From Telmatactis stephensoni (Eukaryota; Cnidaria; Anthozoa; Actiniaria; Isophelliidae), in assembly GCA_029948255.1 (NCBI GenBank), contig JALIZF010001800.1:62001-126000 (forward strand): 64,000 nt of DNA. Direction: 5' to 3'. This document shows positions 44,301 through 54,533 of the stretch, one piece after another. Below the pieces are notes generated by a model, which ran no database searches, was not told where the DNA came from, and saw nothing but the letters and a program-made list of their open reading frames with translations. Position 1 is the stretch's first letter. Each line of letters starts with the position of its first letter. The position numbers and the translations under genes were made by a program.

Positions 44301-47300
44301 TCGCATTAATTGCGACATGATAAATTCAAAAAATTAGACTAGTGTTGTTTATTTCTGCTTGCTCATCCTAGGGAATCTAGCCAAATAAAAGCTAGCAATT
44401 TGACATCACAATGGATTGAATATTTTATGCAGAAGTTTTGAAGAAAATTGTTGGAGTCAATTTTTAGAAAAGCGGATCTGAACCCTGTTGTACATTGGTC
44501 CAAGTTGTTTGCTAAAAACGTACCTCTTGTTTACAGCCTCCCATCTTTGTAAAAGTGAGGTTATTGCCAATTTGTTTTAATAAATAACTGAGGCATGTAA
44601 TAAACAAGTTCTGGCGTGAAATCGGTGATCATTCAATAAACCCTTAATGTCCAATATTATCACTTTTATTGAGGTGATTGCTGATTATAGCAAAAAATCA
44701 TGTTCAAAGTTCACGACTTCATAATTTCAATTCCCTGAATTACAATTTCTTTTAAATAATATTGCTGTAATGTTAGGGAGTACGTTGAATATTTAGCTCC
44801 TGAGTTTTGAAATAATTCTATAGCAATTTGAAAAAAAATTAAAAACCAGGATTTCCTCATAATTTGCATAAATCAATTCCAATCGCCACAAAGCTCTCAA
44901 GCTGCAAACTACAACTATTAAGCAATTAAGTCTCAAAATATCGTCGAAAAATGAGGAAAGTGAAGTAGTTTTTTGGCCACTTTTTCTTGGTCGGTTGTCC
45001 TCTGAGAAACTATAAATTATCCAAACACCTTAATTGTGAGCAATTTGAGCATGCTCAAATTTGATCGCAAGTTGATGCAAGTTTTGGTTCGTTTGAACAG
45101 TCACCACACTAAACTTCACAAGTTGTTTTTCTTATTTTTTTTGTCTGTTTGAACTTCTGCACATTTCCTCTCCTACAAATAATTCAAACAAAAACAAATC
45201 TGATTTTCTTGCTGTCCTTCAGCTAGCTGTTTTTTCTTTGAAAGTTTTTGAATATTTTCCATTGACTTGCAATTGGAGTGGTGTTCAAATGAGGATGCAA
45301 GTTTCAAGTCAAAACTTGCATCGACTTGCATCCTCGATTGAACGGGGCCTTAAGGTCTGCCACAGGGGCATAGCAAGGCCTGAGCAAAAGGGGGGAGGGG
45401 GCAAGCAGTCAATGGAAAGGTTAAATTTCAAGGTCCAGTTCCCAATAAAATATGCTAATTTCCGAATTTCCCCAGGAAGAAAGAAACTTCATCCAAGTGC
45501 AGATTATACTTTAGCTAACATTTAAATATTGTGAATTAAATTAAAAGTAAATCTTTAATTAAAAGTGATATCATTGACATCACCCTTCACATGAAGGCTC
45601 GTCCAAAATTTTAGGGGATTGATCACCCCCCTGGTGCCCCCTCACTTCACCAGTGGTCTGCAAGTTGAATGGAATCAGGGAGGGAGAATTAGCTCCAGAA
45701 AGTTAAGATTAGGAGAAGGGAAAAATGGTACAGCAGCTAGTACTTATATAATTACTGGTCGTCTGCAGGCTCATGGGAAAGTAATGTCTGAGCAAATTTA
45801 CACCCAATATTTCAAAATTACACGACCTAGTGATGATGGCTTGTCTGGATTTTAAGCATCTGTCAATCAAATTGTAACGACTAGAATTTGTAAAATTTTA
45901 GCTTTCTAAATTCAGAAACAAAACAACTTGAATTTATTGACAGAATATTTAGTATTTTCCGACTTTTGATGTAAATTTAAGCTTGCTTCAGGGAAAACGA
46001 ATAGTCAGAGATTTGATTGATGGTAGTCAAAACACTGAAAAAGCCATTCAAGTGTCGTCTGCAAAGGTCACATAATTTTGAACTGATAGGTGTAACAATG
46101 CAGGTTTTTATATGGCAACCATTACAGCTACATTGTACTTTAAAAGACATCATTATTTTTAGCCTGAATCTAGAGTGATGGAGATGATTGGTCAACCCCC
46201 TACTTTGCATAAATTTAACTTAGCAGTTTGAAATCAAAATTGCATCTCTAGTGAGTTATTGCTCTGTAAAACTGATTAAAAGCAACCTCGCCCAAACTGG
46301 ATGACTAAGGTCATTATAAACTTCATTTGGAAGACTTTTCAAAAGCATATCTGATTTTCCTGTCATTGTCATTTCTTAAAGCCTTAACATTTTGTTTGTC
46401 TATTTGTTTCAGCTATATATTTGATGTCTTTGCCAAGTTTGATGCTAATAACCTGGCTTACACAACAGCAGCCCTTCCTTTACACTGTGATATTCCTCAG
46501 TCTCAGTATTATCCTGGGGTAAGTAAAATCAGGAATTTTTACTTTTTAAAGTATGACTAACTTTAATTATAAGGAACGGCATATGCATTCTTAATCAAAC
46601 ATATAAAGAAGACAAAATTTGAAAATGAGTTAGAAGACAGGAGAAAAAAAACTGAATGAATGAGAAGAATGTAAACAGCAAATAAATGAGTAAACAGAAA
46701 ATTGTGGGGTTGGGGGTCTCAAAAAAAAAAAAAAAAACAACCCTCCATGGGGGGGAATGGATATTTTCTGGAACTACACATTTTAGAATAGCAACACATA
46801 GAACACCTGTGAGTAGTAGATTAAGATAATCAGTTGATACAAGATTTTATCTGCAGCACATTTTTCTATAAATGTTTTTTAGTTGGGAGCAACAAAACAA
46901 TAAAGAAAATGGGGGTCACTGTACTGGTTTTGATGCTAGCTCAAAAATGGCAATCTCTAGCCATTTTGAAGAAAAACAAAGTAGTTGACCTCTGGTTGAC
47001 TGCATATGTTTGTAATATAGAAAATAAAGCCTTCCAGGCATACCCAAGTAAACAAAGTATTGTGAAAAACAATGCACCTTCACGTATATGTTCTAGCTTT
47101 GGTTAAAACACACCGAAATAAATTTGCATTCTTAGGTCATTGTGCTGTGCTAGATTTTCTGTTTTTAAAAAAGCCTGTGAATATTGCTACACTGTGTCCA
47201 CCATATTGAAATATTAAGAATGCAAAAGCCTGGTCAAATTTTGGTTTAAGTGCACACACAAAAAAATACACAGAAGTCATGTGTATGAAAGCATGAGTCT

Positions 47301-50300
47301 AAATATTTGGAATTGCAGTTATGAGCACCTTACAATGAAGTGAAAACCAGAAAACAGAGTCACAATCAGTGTCATAAACATGTCAGGCCTGGAATTGCAA
47401 GGATCAGAAGGTTTCCATTTTCTTCTGGTTCCAATTCCAACTCTAACCCTTAGGATCATTTTAATTATTGAACACCAAAATGTTGGAAGCTGAATCAGAA
47501 GGTGAACAGCCAATCATAATACTGTCTTGCTTTCTGCAGTCCATCATTTTGAATAGGAAATTAAAAAAAAACCTTGCATATATCAAATCAAGGCTTCTGT
47601 TTCCAATCTCACTCGTGACAAGGGGTTTTCACTTGCATTAACAATATAATAGTTATGTCTCTGATTCCAACTGTGATGCCAATTCCAATGCAAGTGAAAA
47701 CCAAGCTTAACATGTCATGGATCCCTGATTACTTGGTGTGGATTGAGTAGGTCTTTAAAGATTTAGCTTGATGTGTGCATGGTTATAATTTCAACTCTGG
47801 CTTTGATATTGTGTAAGGTGAGAAGTTCAAAGGAGGGCGGGTAAACTTCGAGTTACGCGCTTCGAGTTACGCGCTTCGAGTTATGCGCTTTTCGAGTTAC
47901 GCGCTAGACCATACCCATTTTTGCCTGTGCCACACCCAGTGCGTAACTCGATGTAATTGGGAAAGGTTAGTGACTTCGAGTTACGCGATGAGCGCACAAC
48001 TCGAACTAAACCATATCGTCTTAAAATGTCGAGTTACGTAAATAAGACGTTTATATTGAACTATCAGGTTTATAGGGAACTAATTAGACTTAAAGTAATT
48101 TTGAAATTTAAGAATATCAATATGTTATGTGTTCACAACCATCGTGTAACGAAAAACTACTGAAACGTAGCATTTTTAATGCTGGTGAAGCCAACAAAAA
48201 GCCACAGGAATGGTTCGTCGACAAGATTACGTCTCAAAACAAACGATGCTGTGTATCCTGTAAAAGTTTAATACCAGTCGGCAAAATTTACGTCTACGTT
48301 AATGGCTGTGCATTCCCAGAAATCAGAACTTTGCAGCTAGTGGACCGCACATTTTATATTTGTGCAAATTTGAATTGTTTAAGAAAGAAGCCCATCGACA
48401 GCAATCTGTTGTGTCCACCCCCTGTAATCCAATCTCCTGCCAGAAATAGCTTAACAGCGGAAGATTTTGTTCTTCTCCGTTCAAGGGCAATGCCCGGCTT
48501 TTGCTAGTACTAAGGGAGGTCAGTGGCGTTTCAAAAACTGTTCTATTTACTTTTTTAGTCATTTTTGGACATATTTGTATGTTGGTTCTAACGTTTAAAA
48601 TAACATTATTATTACTACTGTTCTATGAAGATTTTGTTAAAAATAAGAAAACGATTAAATCAGAATGTGTTCAGTTTTAAATGTTGATTTTCTAATAACG
48701 AATTCAACATAAACGTCTTATTTACGTTACTCGACACTTTAAGACGATATGGTTTAGTTCGAGTTATGCGCTCATCGCGTAACTCGAAGTCACTAACCTT
48801 TCCTAAAGACATCGAGTTACGTGCTGGGTGTGGCACAGGCAAAAATGGGTGTGGCACAGCGCGTAACTCGAAAAGCGCGTAACTCGAAGCGCGTAACTCG
48901 AACATTACCCGATCCCGTTCAAACGGGGAGTTGAAGGTATGAAAGGGTTCAGCTTAAGTAATATGAGTCCTGGGCACAGTCTATAATTATCAATTAGACA
49001 ACAGAAAGCCGCGTGCCCATGGCGTTCTACTTGAGAAAATATAAAGAACTCTTAACAAACTAGAGCCGCACTCGGCTACGCCTCATGCCACTCTTACGTT
49101 TGTTAATCGTTCTTTATATTTTCTTTCGTGCGTCTATAATGCAATGGGCAAGCAGCTTTCTGTTGTCTAATTGATTTATAACAGAGCCTAGAACATTAAA
49201 AACGGAGCCGTGCAGCCCATGGGGAAATAGTTCATGGATTTTTCAGCCAATCAGAGCGCGCGTTATATGTGTCGCCATCTTAAAAACGAATGATTTGAAA
49301 AAGACGATGACGAAGATAGTGCGCGCAGTGCAGCCCATGGGCAAATAGTTCATAGCTTTCTGGCCAATCAGAGCGCGTGTAAGATTGTAGCTATGTTATA
49401 ATTAGAGGTTAACGCACGCAGCGAGTGAATTATCGGGATTTATCTTCAAGAGTTTGTTAACAATGAACGAGAAAATTTAAATACTGCAGTATGAGAAAAT
49501 TTCGAGTTCATTTAAACGAGTGAAGATTAATCCCGATAATTCACGAGCAAAGATTGCGTTAACCTTTTTATTATTCAATTTGAATACACTGCAGAAGCAG
49601 GCTAAAACTGTCAGTCGACATCTAGGTAAGATCACTAGATATAACTCAAGTCACTCAAAATAGTACGGACTTAAGCTTAATTCAAAATTAGTTTAATAGC
49701 ATTTGGTAACTTTTATAACAATACAAAATAAACTTTTCAAAAGAAAACTAGTAGAAAAGTACCGTGATACAAGAACTTTAGATTAAAGATGATAAGCAGT
49801 TCTCACAATCCATGTTTACAACTTGCTCGGTAAAATTGAAATCGTTCATATAATCAAGAACTACTTTTTTCATGTTTTTTGGATTGCTAAAAGTGATTTA
49901 GCACTGAGTCCTAGAACTCTGTTAGTGAAAGGACTAGAAAATTATCACTGGAATTTTGGATATTGGTTTAAGCTGGCGACTTACGGTTGAAACTGCTAAA
50001 CTCAGACTTGAACAAGAAGTAGTTTTTGTCGTGTGCATGTCGATGAGCCGTCGAAGGCTGAAGTACTCGTTTGGCGTTTTCTTCGATTCTTGATAAAATT
50101 TCTTTACCCCATCTGAGAGAACTTGTGGCGACAGACTTTCTAAACTTTCTATGAGATAGGTTTTGGAAAACCAGTCTAAAAAACAGTAAATATTAAGATG
50201 AATTTGGAAAGCCGGCGAACTCTGTTTTTAAGCCGTTGAAATATGTTGATCTCAGTAAGCTCCAAAAACTTCAATGAAATTTAGAGTTTACCTTCAAAAC

Positions 50301-51597
50301 AGGCACGCTAAGCAGTTTTAAGTATGCTTGTCGATCTTCTCTTTTCGAAAAATCCTCAAATTTATCATCAGGAACATCTTTTCTTTCCAACTATGCTGTA
50401 ATGCCGTAGATTGTATATATTTATTGCATAGGATTACTGCATAGTGACGTGTTGTCACGTCATAACAACGCGTCACGTGGTACAAACTGACCAATCAGAA
50501 AATCAGAATTTGTACAGTGTATGAAAATTGAATAATAAATATGGATGTTGTGTGATGTATTAGTTTTATTTTTGTAGCTGCAACTTCTCCATTGCTTGCA
50601 ACAAATAGCCTTTGAAGGTGGTGCCAACATGTTTGTTGATGGTTTTCACATTGCTCAAGAGTTCAAGACCCAAGAACCAGCTCTGTTTGACTTGCTTTCT
50701 ACTGCTACCTTGCCATACTGGGATGTTGGGGTAGATGACTATGGTGACTTTCACCTTAACTACTCAAGACCAGTCTTTGAGTAAGTACTCACTGAGAACA
50801 AATTCATGAGGACAAACTTTAAGCCTGGTTCTTATTAGTGGTGAAAGCACAAGCAACAGGTGCAGGCTCAAAAATGTACTGCTCATTAGCAGAGGTTGTC
50901 TTTTTGCACACATGTGTGATGGATACTGTAAATTATATGTTGCTTACAGTGCTTATGCTTGAGTCACTATAATTGAAAACCAGGTATTATGAAACACAAA
51001 TCCCAGCATTTTTATCCTTAAACTATCCTCACGATTTCCAATTATATGTGCCTTGAGTGACTTTAATATTCTTTACCAATACCTTGAAGTATGCTTTCAT
51101 TCTCTGATTGCTAGTACTGTAGAAACTAGGCTATTAATTGAAAGCAGGACATTAATTTCTATATTACTCCACTCCTAATCTGTGCTCATTGGATATGCAT
51201 ATAGTGGTGAAATGACATGTATAAAGTCCTTACTAACACCGTATTTTTGTGTATATTTACTAGACTTGACTACAGTGGAAAGATCACTCGCTTTACCTAC
51301 AACAACCATGCGAGGGACTACTTTCTAAAGGGTAATCCACACAAAGTACAGCAGATCTACAAGGGCTACATGAAGATGGGAAAGATGATGAGAGATCCTA
51401 AAAATAAAATTGACTACAAGATGACCGCTGGAGAAATGATGACATTTAACAACAGTCGTGTTCTTCATGGCCGAACTGCATACACCCCAACAGAAACTGG
51501 TAATCGTCACTTACAAGGCAACTATCTTGATTGGGACCTAGTCTATGCAAGACTGCGTTCTCTGGGAAAGTCTCTTGGTCAACCATTTGAAGAATAA
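41382..51597 (+). CDS. BBOX1: BBOX1-like gamma-butyrobetaine dioxygenase (4 exons, 427 aa)
   Basis: Exons 41382-42022, 46413-46518, 50578-50780, 51264-51597, GT-AG and in phase. The enzyme hydroxylates gamma-butyrobetaine to L-carnitine using Fe(II) and 2-oxoglutarate. Seen: an N-terminal zinc-site pattern CTCSKC with a later WPDNH; iron ligands H238 and D240 (LHCD) and distal H385 (VLHGR); and BBOX-type signatures DANNLAYTT, LLHCLQQ, VDGF, DVGVDDYGDF and DWDLVYARLR. These fit BBOX1 better than its paralogue TMLHE. It is about 40 residues longer than the mammalian enzyme at the N-terminus; the extra part (MFLRAVTTAVRRNRVGSCAR) is Arg-rich without acidic residues, like a mitochondrial presequence. 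Mammalian BBOX1 is cytosolic, so localisation may differ. Introns 1 and 2 are about 4.4 and 4.1 kb and full of transposons. Confidence 0.92.
42129..43650. mobile_element. TAGAGTGG-family MITE with nested foldback element, BBOX1 intron 1
   Basis: The outer ends TAGAGTGGTTTTCGTATGAG and CTCGTATAAAAACGACTCTA match the short MITE of the kinase intron (7677-7837). Inside is a second element, 42241-43325, ending CCTGGGTTCCAGGGG and CCCCTGGAGCCCAGG, the family seen at 20893. No coding region was found in its 1.1 kb. Confidence 0.75.
43778..44294. repeat. Poly-C/(CA)n tract and foldback element, BBOX1 intron 1
   Basis: 43778-43820 is a run of C followed by CA repeats. 43827-44294 has arms AAATGTTTTGATTCTGCA / TGCAGAATCAAAACATTT and TCTGTATAACAATAGTGGAA with its inverse. 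A second palindrome (44028-44170, TTAGATATCTTCTTGTGTAT) sits inside. Confidence 0.7.
44295..46412. other. Remainder of BBOX1 intron 1
   Basis: No exon supported. A loose inverted pair with GATGCAAGTTT-type units lies at 45060-45350. The plus frames at 45238-45525 and 45619-45855 have no recognised domain and no fit with the spliced gene. Confidence 0.5.
46519..47820. other. First part of BBOX1 intron 2
   Basis: No coding feature. An A-rich run at about 46722-46737 may be a retroelement tail. Otherwise plain AT-rich sequence. Confidence 0.5.
47848..48908. mobile_element. Long-armed foldback element enclosing a Cys-rich ORF
   Basis: Arms of about 210 bp (47848-48062 and about 48703-48908) are inverted copies with mismatches. 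Each outer end carries three to four direct copies of TTCGAGTTACGCGC, and the inner ends share AACCATATCGTCTTAAA and CGTAAATAAGACGTTTAT. The 640-bp interior has a 126-codon frame (48127-48507). Borders GGGTAAACTTCGAG and its inverse-like TTCGAACATTACCC suggest the ends; no target duplication was found. I do not recognise the family. It lies in BBOX1 intron 2. Confidence 0.75.
48127..48507 (+). CDS. Unrecognised Cys-rich ORF within foldback element (126 aa)
   Basis: Not recognised. Seen: CSQPSC near the start, CCVSC about residues 41-45, a hydrophobic strand-like stretch PVGKIYVYVNGCAFPE, then YICANLNC, together allowing a CxxC plus CxxxxC zinc site. The last 30 residues contain SPARNSLTAEDFVLLRSRAM. 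It starts at the first ATG after the left arm and ends before the right arm, and has 10 cysteines in 126 residues. It could be an element-encoded protein, a captured host exon or chance. No homology search was possible. Confidence 0.35.
   Translation: MCSQPSCNEKLLKRSIFNAGEANKKPQEWFVDKITSQNKRCCVSCKSLIPVGKIYVYVNGCAFPEIRTLQLVDRTFYICANLNCLRKKPIDSNLLCPPPVIQSPARNSLTAEDFVLLRSRAMPGFC
48983..49182. repeat. Foldback repeat, BBOX1 intron 2
   Basis: TATCAATTAGACAACAGAAA at the left and TTTCTGTTGTCTAATTGATT at the right are inverted, with an inner AAAATATAAAGAACTCTTAA / TTCTTTATATTTTC stem. TTGTCTAATTGATTTATAAC also directly precedes the SINE at 53451. Confidence 0.7.
49190..50577. other. Rest of BBOX1 intron 2
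   Basis: 49200-49390 has two direct copies of GTGCAGCCCATGGG...CCAATCAGAGCGCG. 49406-49567 is a foldback with GGTTAACGCA / TGCGTTAACC arms and GAATTATCGGGATT / AATCCCGATAATTC inside. 50440-50520 contains TGACGTG / CACGTCA inversions. No exon supported between these. Confidence 0.5.
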
Positions 51598-52600
51598 ACT
51601 TTATACACACATAATATCTATACTATGCAGTACATGTTGTAGTTTCAAATTTTGCACTACATGCTTTTGTTCGCAGCATTTCATGTTTGTTTGCAGCAAC
51701 TATTTTTCTCTGCATCTAGTGATATATGCATGGTTTTTGTGAACCTTCTGGGCCACCATAGTGTAGTGGCCAGCTTACAGGTGTTGTTAATGTGCGAGCT
51801 TGCTAGTCGTGTGGTCCTTTTGAGACACATGCACTGTATGTTAGGCCAGTCATGTGAGCCTTAGTCACGCAGCTTGTAGCAGACTTATGCAGATGTTAAC
51901 TAGATGAAAACTTGAGAGACCAAGGGTGATCCACCAAATGTTAACTGTGCTAGTTAACGCGGGGGACACTCTAGTATTAAGCAGTACCAGGTCGTTTATT
52001 TAGTCTTGGCTCAGCTTACAGCTTACAGCTAACAGTTTGCAGTAACTGACAACTAACACAGACTCTGACTAACTATTTTGTGTGCGCTCTATTTAAGGCT
52101 TACTCTGATTAAAACCGACTGACAAATATTACATTTGAATATGCTAATAGAAACGCGCGTACAGAACTAAGGTACTTCTGGAGAGCAGGGATACTAATAT
52201 TGTAGCAGTTCTTCCTGTGCTGGCCTGATCTTGTCGTGCCGGCCAAGTGAAACCAAAATCTTGCGACGGGAGCTTGTATTTTTGTGCTTGTGATGTTCAC
52301 TTCAGTAGTCTGATAGTTAAAAAACACTTTGGTGTATAGGAATTGGAGTTTTTGAGTGATTTTCAGCAATCAAAATTTCACTTGCACCTAGCGGCTTGCA
52401 TACAAGCAAACATTCAGATCAGCCTCATTCACAACACCCCAAGTCCTCCCAAAAAACACTCAAAAAGATTGAATAATACTTTAAAGATGAGGGGGATAAC
52501 TTTATTACGTGACAGTGATGAGTATTCCTGCTCGTTACAAAAATGTACGTGTATAACTAAAATAGACTATTTTAGATAATTACAGGACAGGATTCGTAAA
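51598..52600. other. Intergenic DNA after BBOX1
   Basis: No gene supported. 52010-52060 repeats short AGCTTACAG / CTAACAG units. Small frames at 51545-51864 and 52109-52369 lack signatures. Confidence 0.45.
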
Positions 52601-52605
52601 GACCC

Positions 52606-52867
52606 GGTAATATGAGCAACAAAATCGCGCAACTGGTCGCGCAACATTGTTGCGTTGCAACTGAGTTGCAGAGTAAATGTTGCTCGTATTACCATCCCGC
52701 GCGCAACAAATTTTCTTTGTTGTACGAAGTAGAAGCATTGTCTACTTTTTGCAACAAAGAAAATTTGTTGCGCGCGGGGTGCAGGTAATACGAGCAACAT
52801 TTGCTCAGCAACTTGCAACGCAACAATGTTGCGCGACAAGTTGCACGATTTTGTTGCTCGTATTACC
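52606..52867. mobile_element. Foldback MITE (GGTAATATGAGCAAC ends)
   Basis: GGTAATATGAGCAACAAAAT and ATTTTGTTGCTCGTATTACC-type ends are inverted (right copy with a few changes), and a perfect inner stem GCGCGCAACAAATTTTCTTT / AAAGAAAATTTGTTGCGCGC surrounds 52740. No coding content; the open frames on both strands follow from the palindrome. Confidence 0.8.
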
Positions 52868-52960
52868 GTACCTTTATGGAAGTTCCAACTCGCGACAAAT
52901 GTTTTTGTTGCATGACAAGTTTGGAGATGAACTGTAAAACGAGCAACAATCGTTTTCTGA

Positions 52961-53243
52961 AGGCCCGGACACACGGTGCAACTTTTCCCGAAACATTTGC
53001 TGAAACATCGCGCACAACACGGTTGCACCGTGTTTCTACCACTGAAACATCTCGTGCAATGTTGCGCGCAACAGTTCTGGACAGTTGCTGAAGTAGAACT
53101 CAATCCTACTTCTGCGGCTGTTGTGCCCAACGTTTCGCGAAACACTGCAATTAATGGGTGGACACACGCTGAAACATGCATTGAGCCGTGCGCGATGTTT
53201 CAGCAAATGTTTCAAGAAATGTTGCACCGTGTGTCCGGGCCTT
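52961..53243. mobile_element. Foldback MITE (AAGGCCCGGACACACGGTGC ends)
   Basis: AAGGCCCGGACACACGGTGC and GCACCGTGTGTCCGGGCCTT are perfect inverses. GAAACAT-type motifs fill the arms (AACATTTGCTGAAACATCGCG / CGCGATGTTTCAGCAAATGTT). Only 283 bp. Confidence 0.85.
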
Positions 53244-53450
53244 AACTTGCTCCACAACAATTTTGCGCCACAAACTTGATGATTTTGTTTCTCGTACCAG
53301 TTTACCCACCTTTTGTGGTGGTGTTCAGTTCAACACACCATAGAAATACCATAGAAATACAATCGATTCCCTTTTGTTGATTCCGTGATTTACACCGGAC
53401 GCACATAAAGGGCATATTTATTTATTTATGTTGTCTAATTGATTTATAAC

Positions 53451-53641
53451 CGCCGCCCGGTTGGCTCAGTTGGTTGAGCGTCGGTCTCTCTTGCCGGAGG
53501 TCGGGGTTCGAATCCCGGCCGGACCAACACTCGGGGTCTTTAAATATTTGAGAAGAAGGTGCTGCCTGGATTACATCTGCAAACGGTACGTTAGACCTTC
53601 ACGTCTTCTCGGATAACGCTGTTAAACGTACTGTAGGAATC
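53451..53641 (+). mobile_element. tRNA-derived SINE, copy 2
   Basis: CCGCCCGGTTGGCTCAGTTG (box A) and GGGTTCGAATCC (box B) are followed by GAGAAGGTGCTGCCTGG and CACGTCTTCTCGGATAAC, the same body as the SINE at 15675-16142. The tRNA part cannot close an acceptor stem. Its tail is cut by the MITE at 53646. Confidence 0.85.
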
Positions 53642-53645
53642 TGAC

Positions 53646-54297
53646 CAAGAGAGCATAAATAAGAGAGGGAAACTTGTTAATGGGGCGCGCGCCATGATGA
53701 TTCCCATCTGTGCTATTTTTAGTAACCGGATGCACTTTAATTTTCGTCTTACCCTACTCCCGTGCGTCATAATTTGACACTTCCGGACCCAGAGAACCGT
53801 TTAGTGTAGATTTGAGTTTTCAAAAACAGCGTTAAAATCAAAGTTGATGTTGTTCATATTATCTACCATCAAAAGTGTGTACTTTCTGATTACAAAGGAA
53901 CGATTTTGATGAGAAACAAGGCAAAACCGTCGAGGATTTTGTTGTGTTTTTGAAAGAAATTTTAGTGGAAATGCGCGCGGCTACACGTCATCGAGCGCGC
54001 GCTCAAAAATTTTCGCTCATTTAGATGAGAAAAACTTGTTTGTTTTTATAATTTTTTGATGTAAATTATTAATTGGACATCAGATGGCTTTTTCGTGGAA
54101 TCTAGAATAAATTTGGTATCGATTGTGTGATTTTATGAAGCTCAAATCGCGAAATTCCACTCGTTCAATTTTTCGACGCACGGGAGTAGGGTAAGACGAA
54201 AATTAAACTGCATCCGGTTACTAAAAATAGCACAGATGGGAATCATCACGGCGCGCGCCCCATTAACAAGTTTCCCTCTCTTATTTATGCTCTCTTG
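53646..54297. mobile_element. Long-TIR MITE inserted at the SINE tail
   Basis: Arms of about 125 bp start CAAGAGAGCATAAATAAGAG and are inverted at the right end. ATCTGAC flanks both ends (53639-53645 and 54298-54304). Both arms include GGGGCGCGCGCC and CGCACGGGAGTAGGGTAAGAC-type blocks. It ends about 0.24 kb before the KDM8 start codon. Confidence 0.8.
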
Positions 54298-54390
54298 ATC
54301 TGACTGATTGATAATTCAGTTCGCCCCACTCTAGCAATAGTGAACAGACATCCAATCCGTCCATAGCCGGATTTCCCAACGGAATAATTC

Positions 54391-54533
54391 ATGTCCGACA
54401 AACACCCAACTAGACTGAGTAGACCACTGCGCTCTCTCTCACCCAAAGCAATGGAATGGGTAAGTGGGAAAAATCATTTTGGGGTTCCTGTGGTATCCCC
54501 ACTGACATTTCTGATCGCAGGCTCAGAAACAAA
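54391..54533 (+). promoter_or_regulatory. Probable KDM8 5' leader with 61-nt intron and overlapping uORF
   Basis: GGTAAGT at 54459 and CTGATCGCAG ending at 54520 are good donor and acceptor sites, giving a 61-nt intron (54460-54520). If spliced, an upstream frame beginning [11 protein letters not shown] at 54391 continues past the KDM8 ATG in another frame and ends just inside it. Such an overlapping uORF could dampen KDM8 translation. The transcript itself is not known. Confidence 0.35.

Noticed and set aside
52567..53181. 204-codon minus-strand ORF
   Set aside because: It runs across two palindromic MITEs; open frames appear on both strands because of the symmetry.
54456..54533. 26-codon N-terminal extension of KDM8
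   Set aside because: It falls almost wholly inside a likely 61-nt leader intron (54460-54520).
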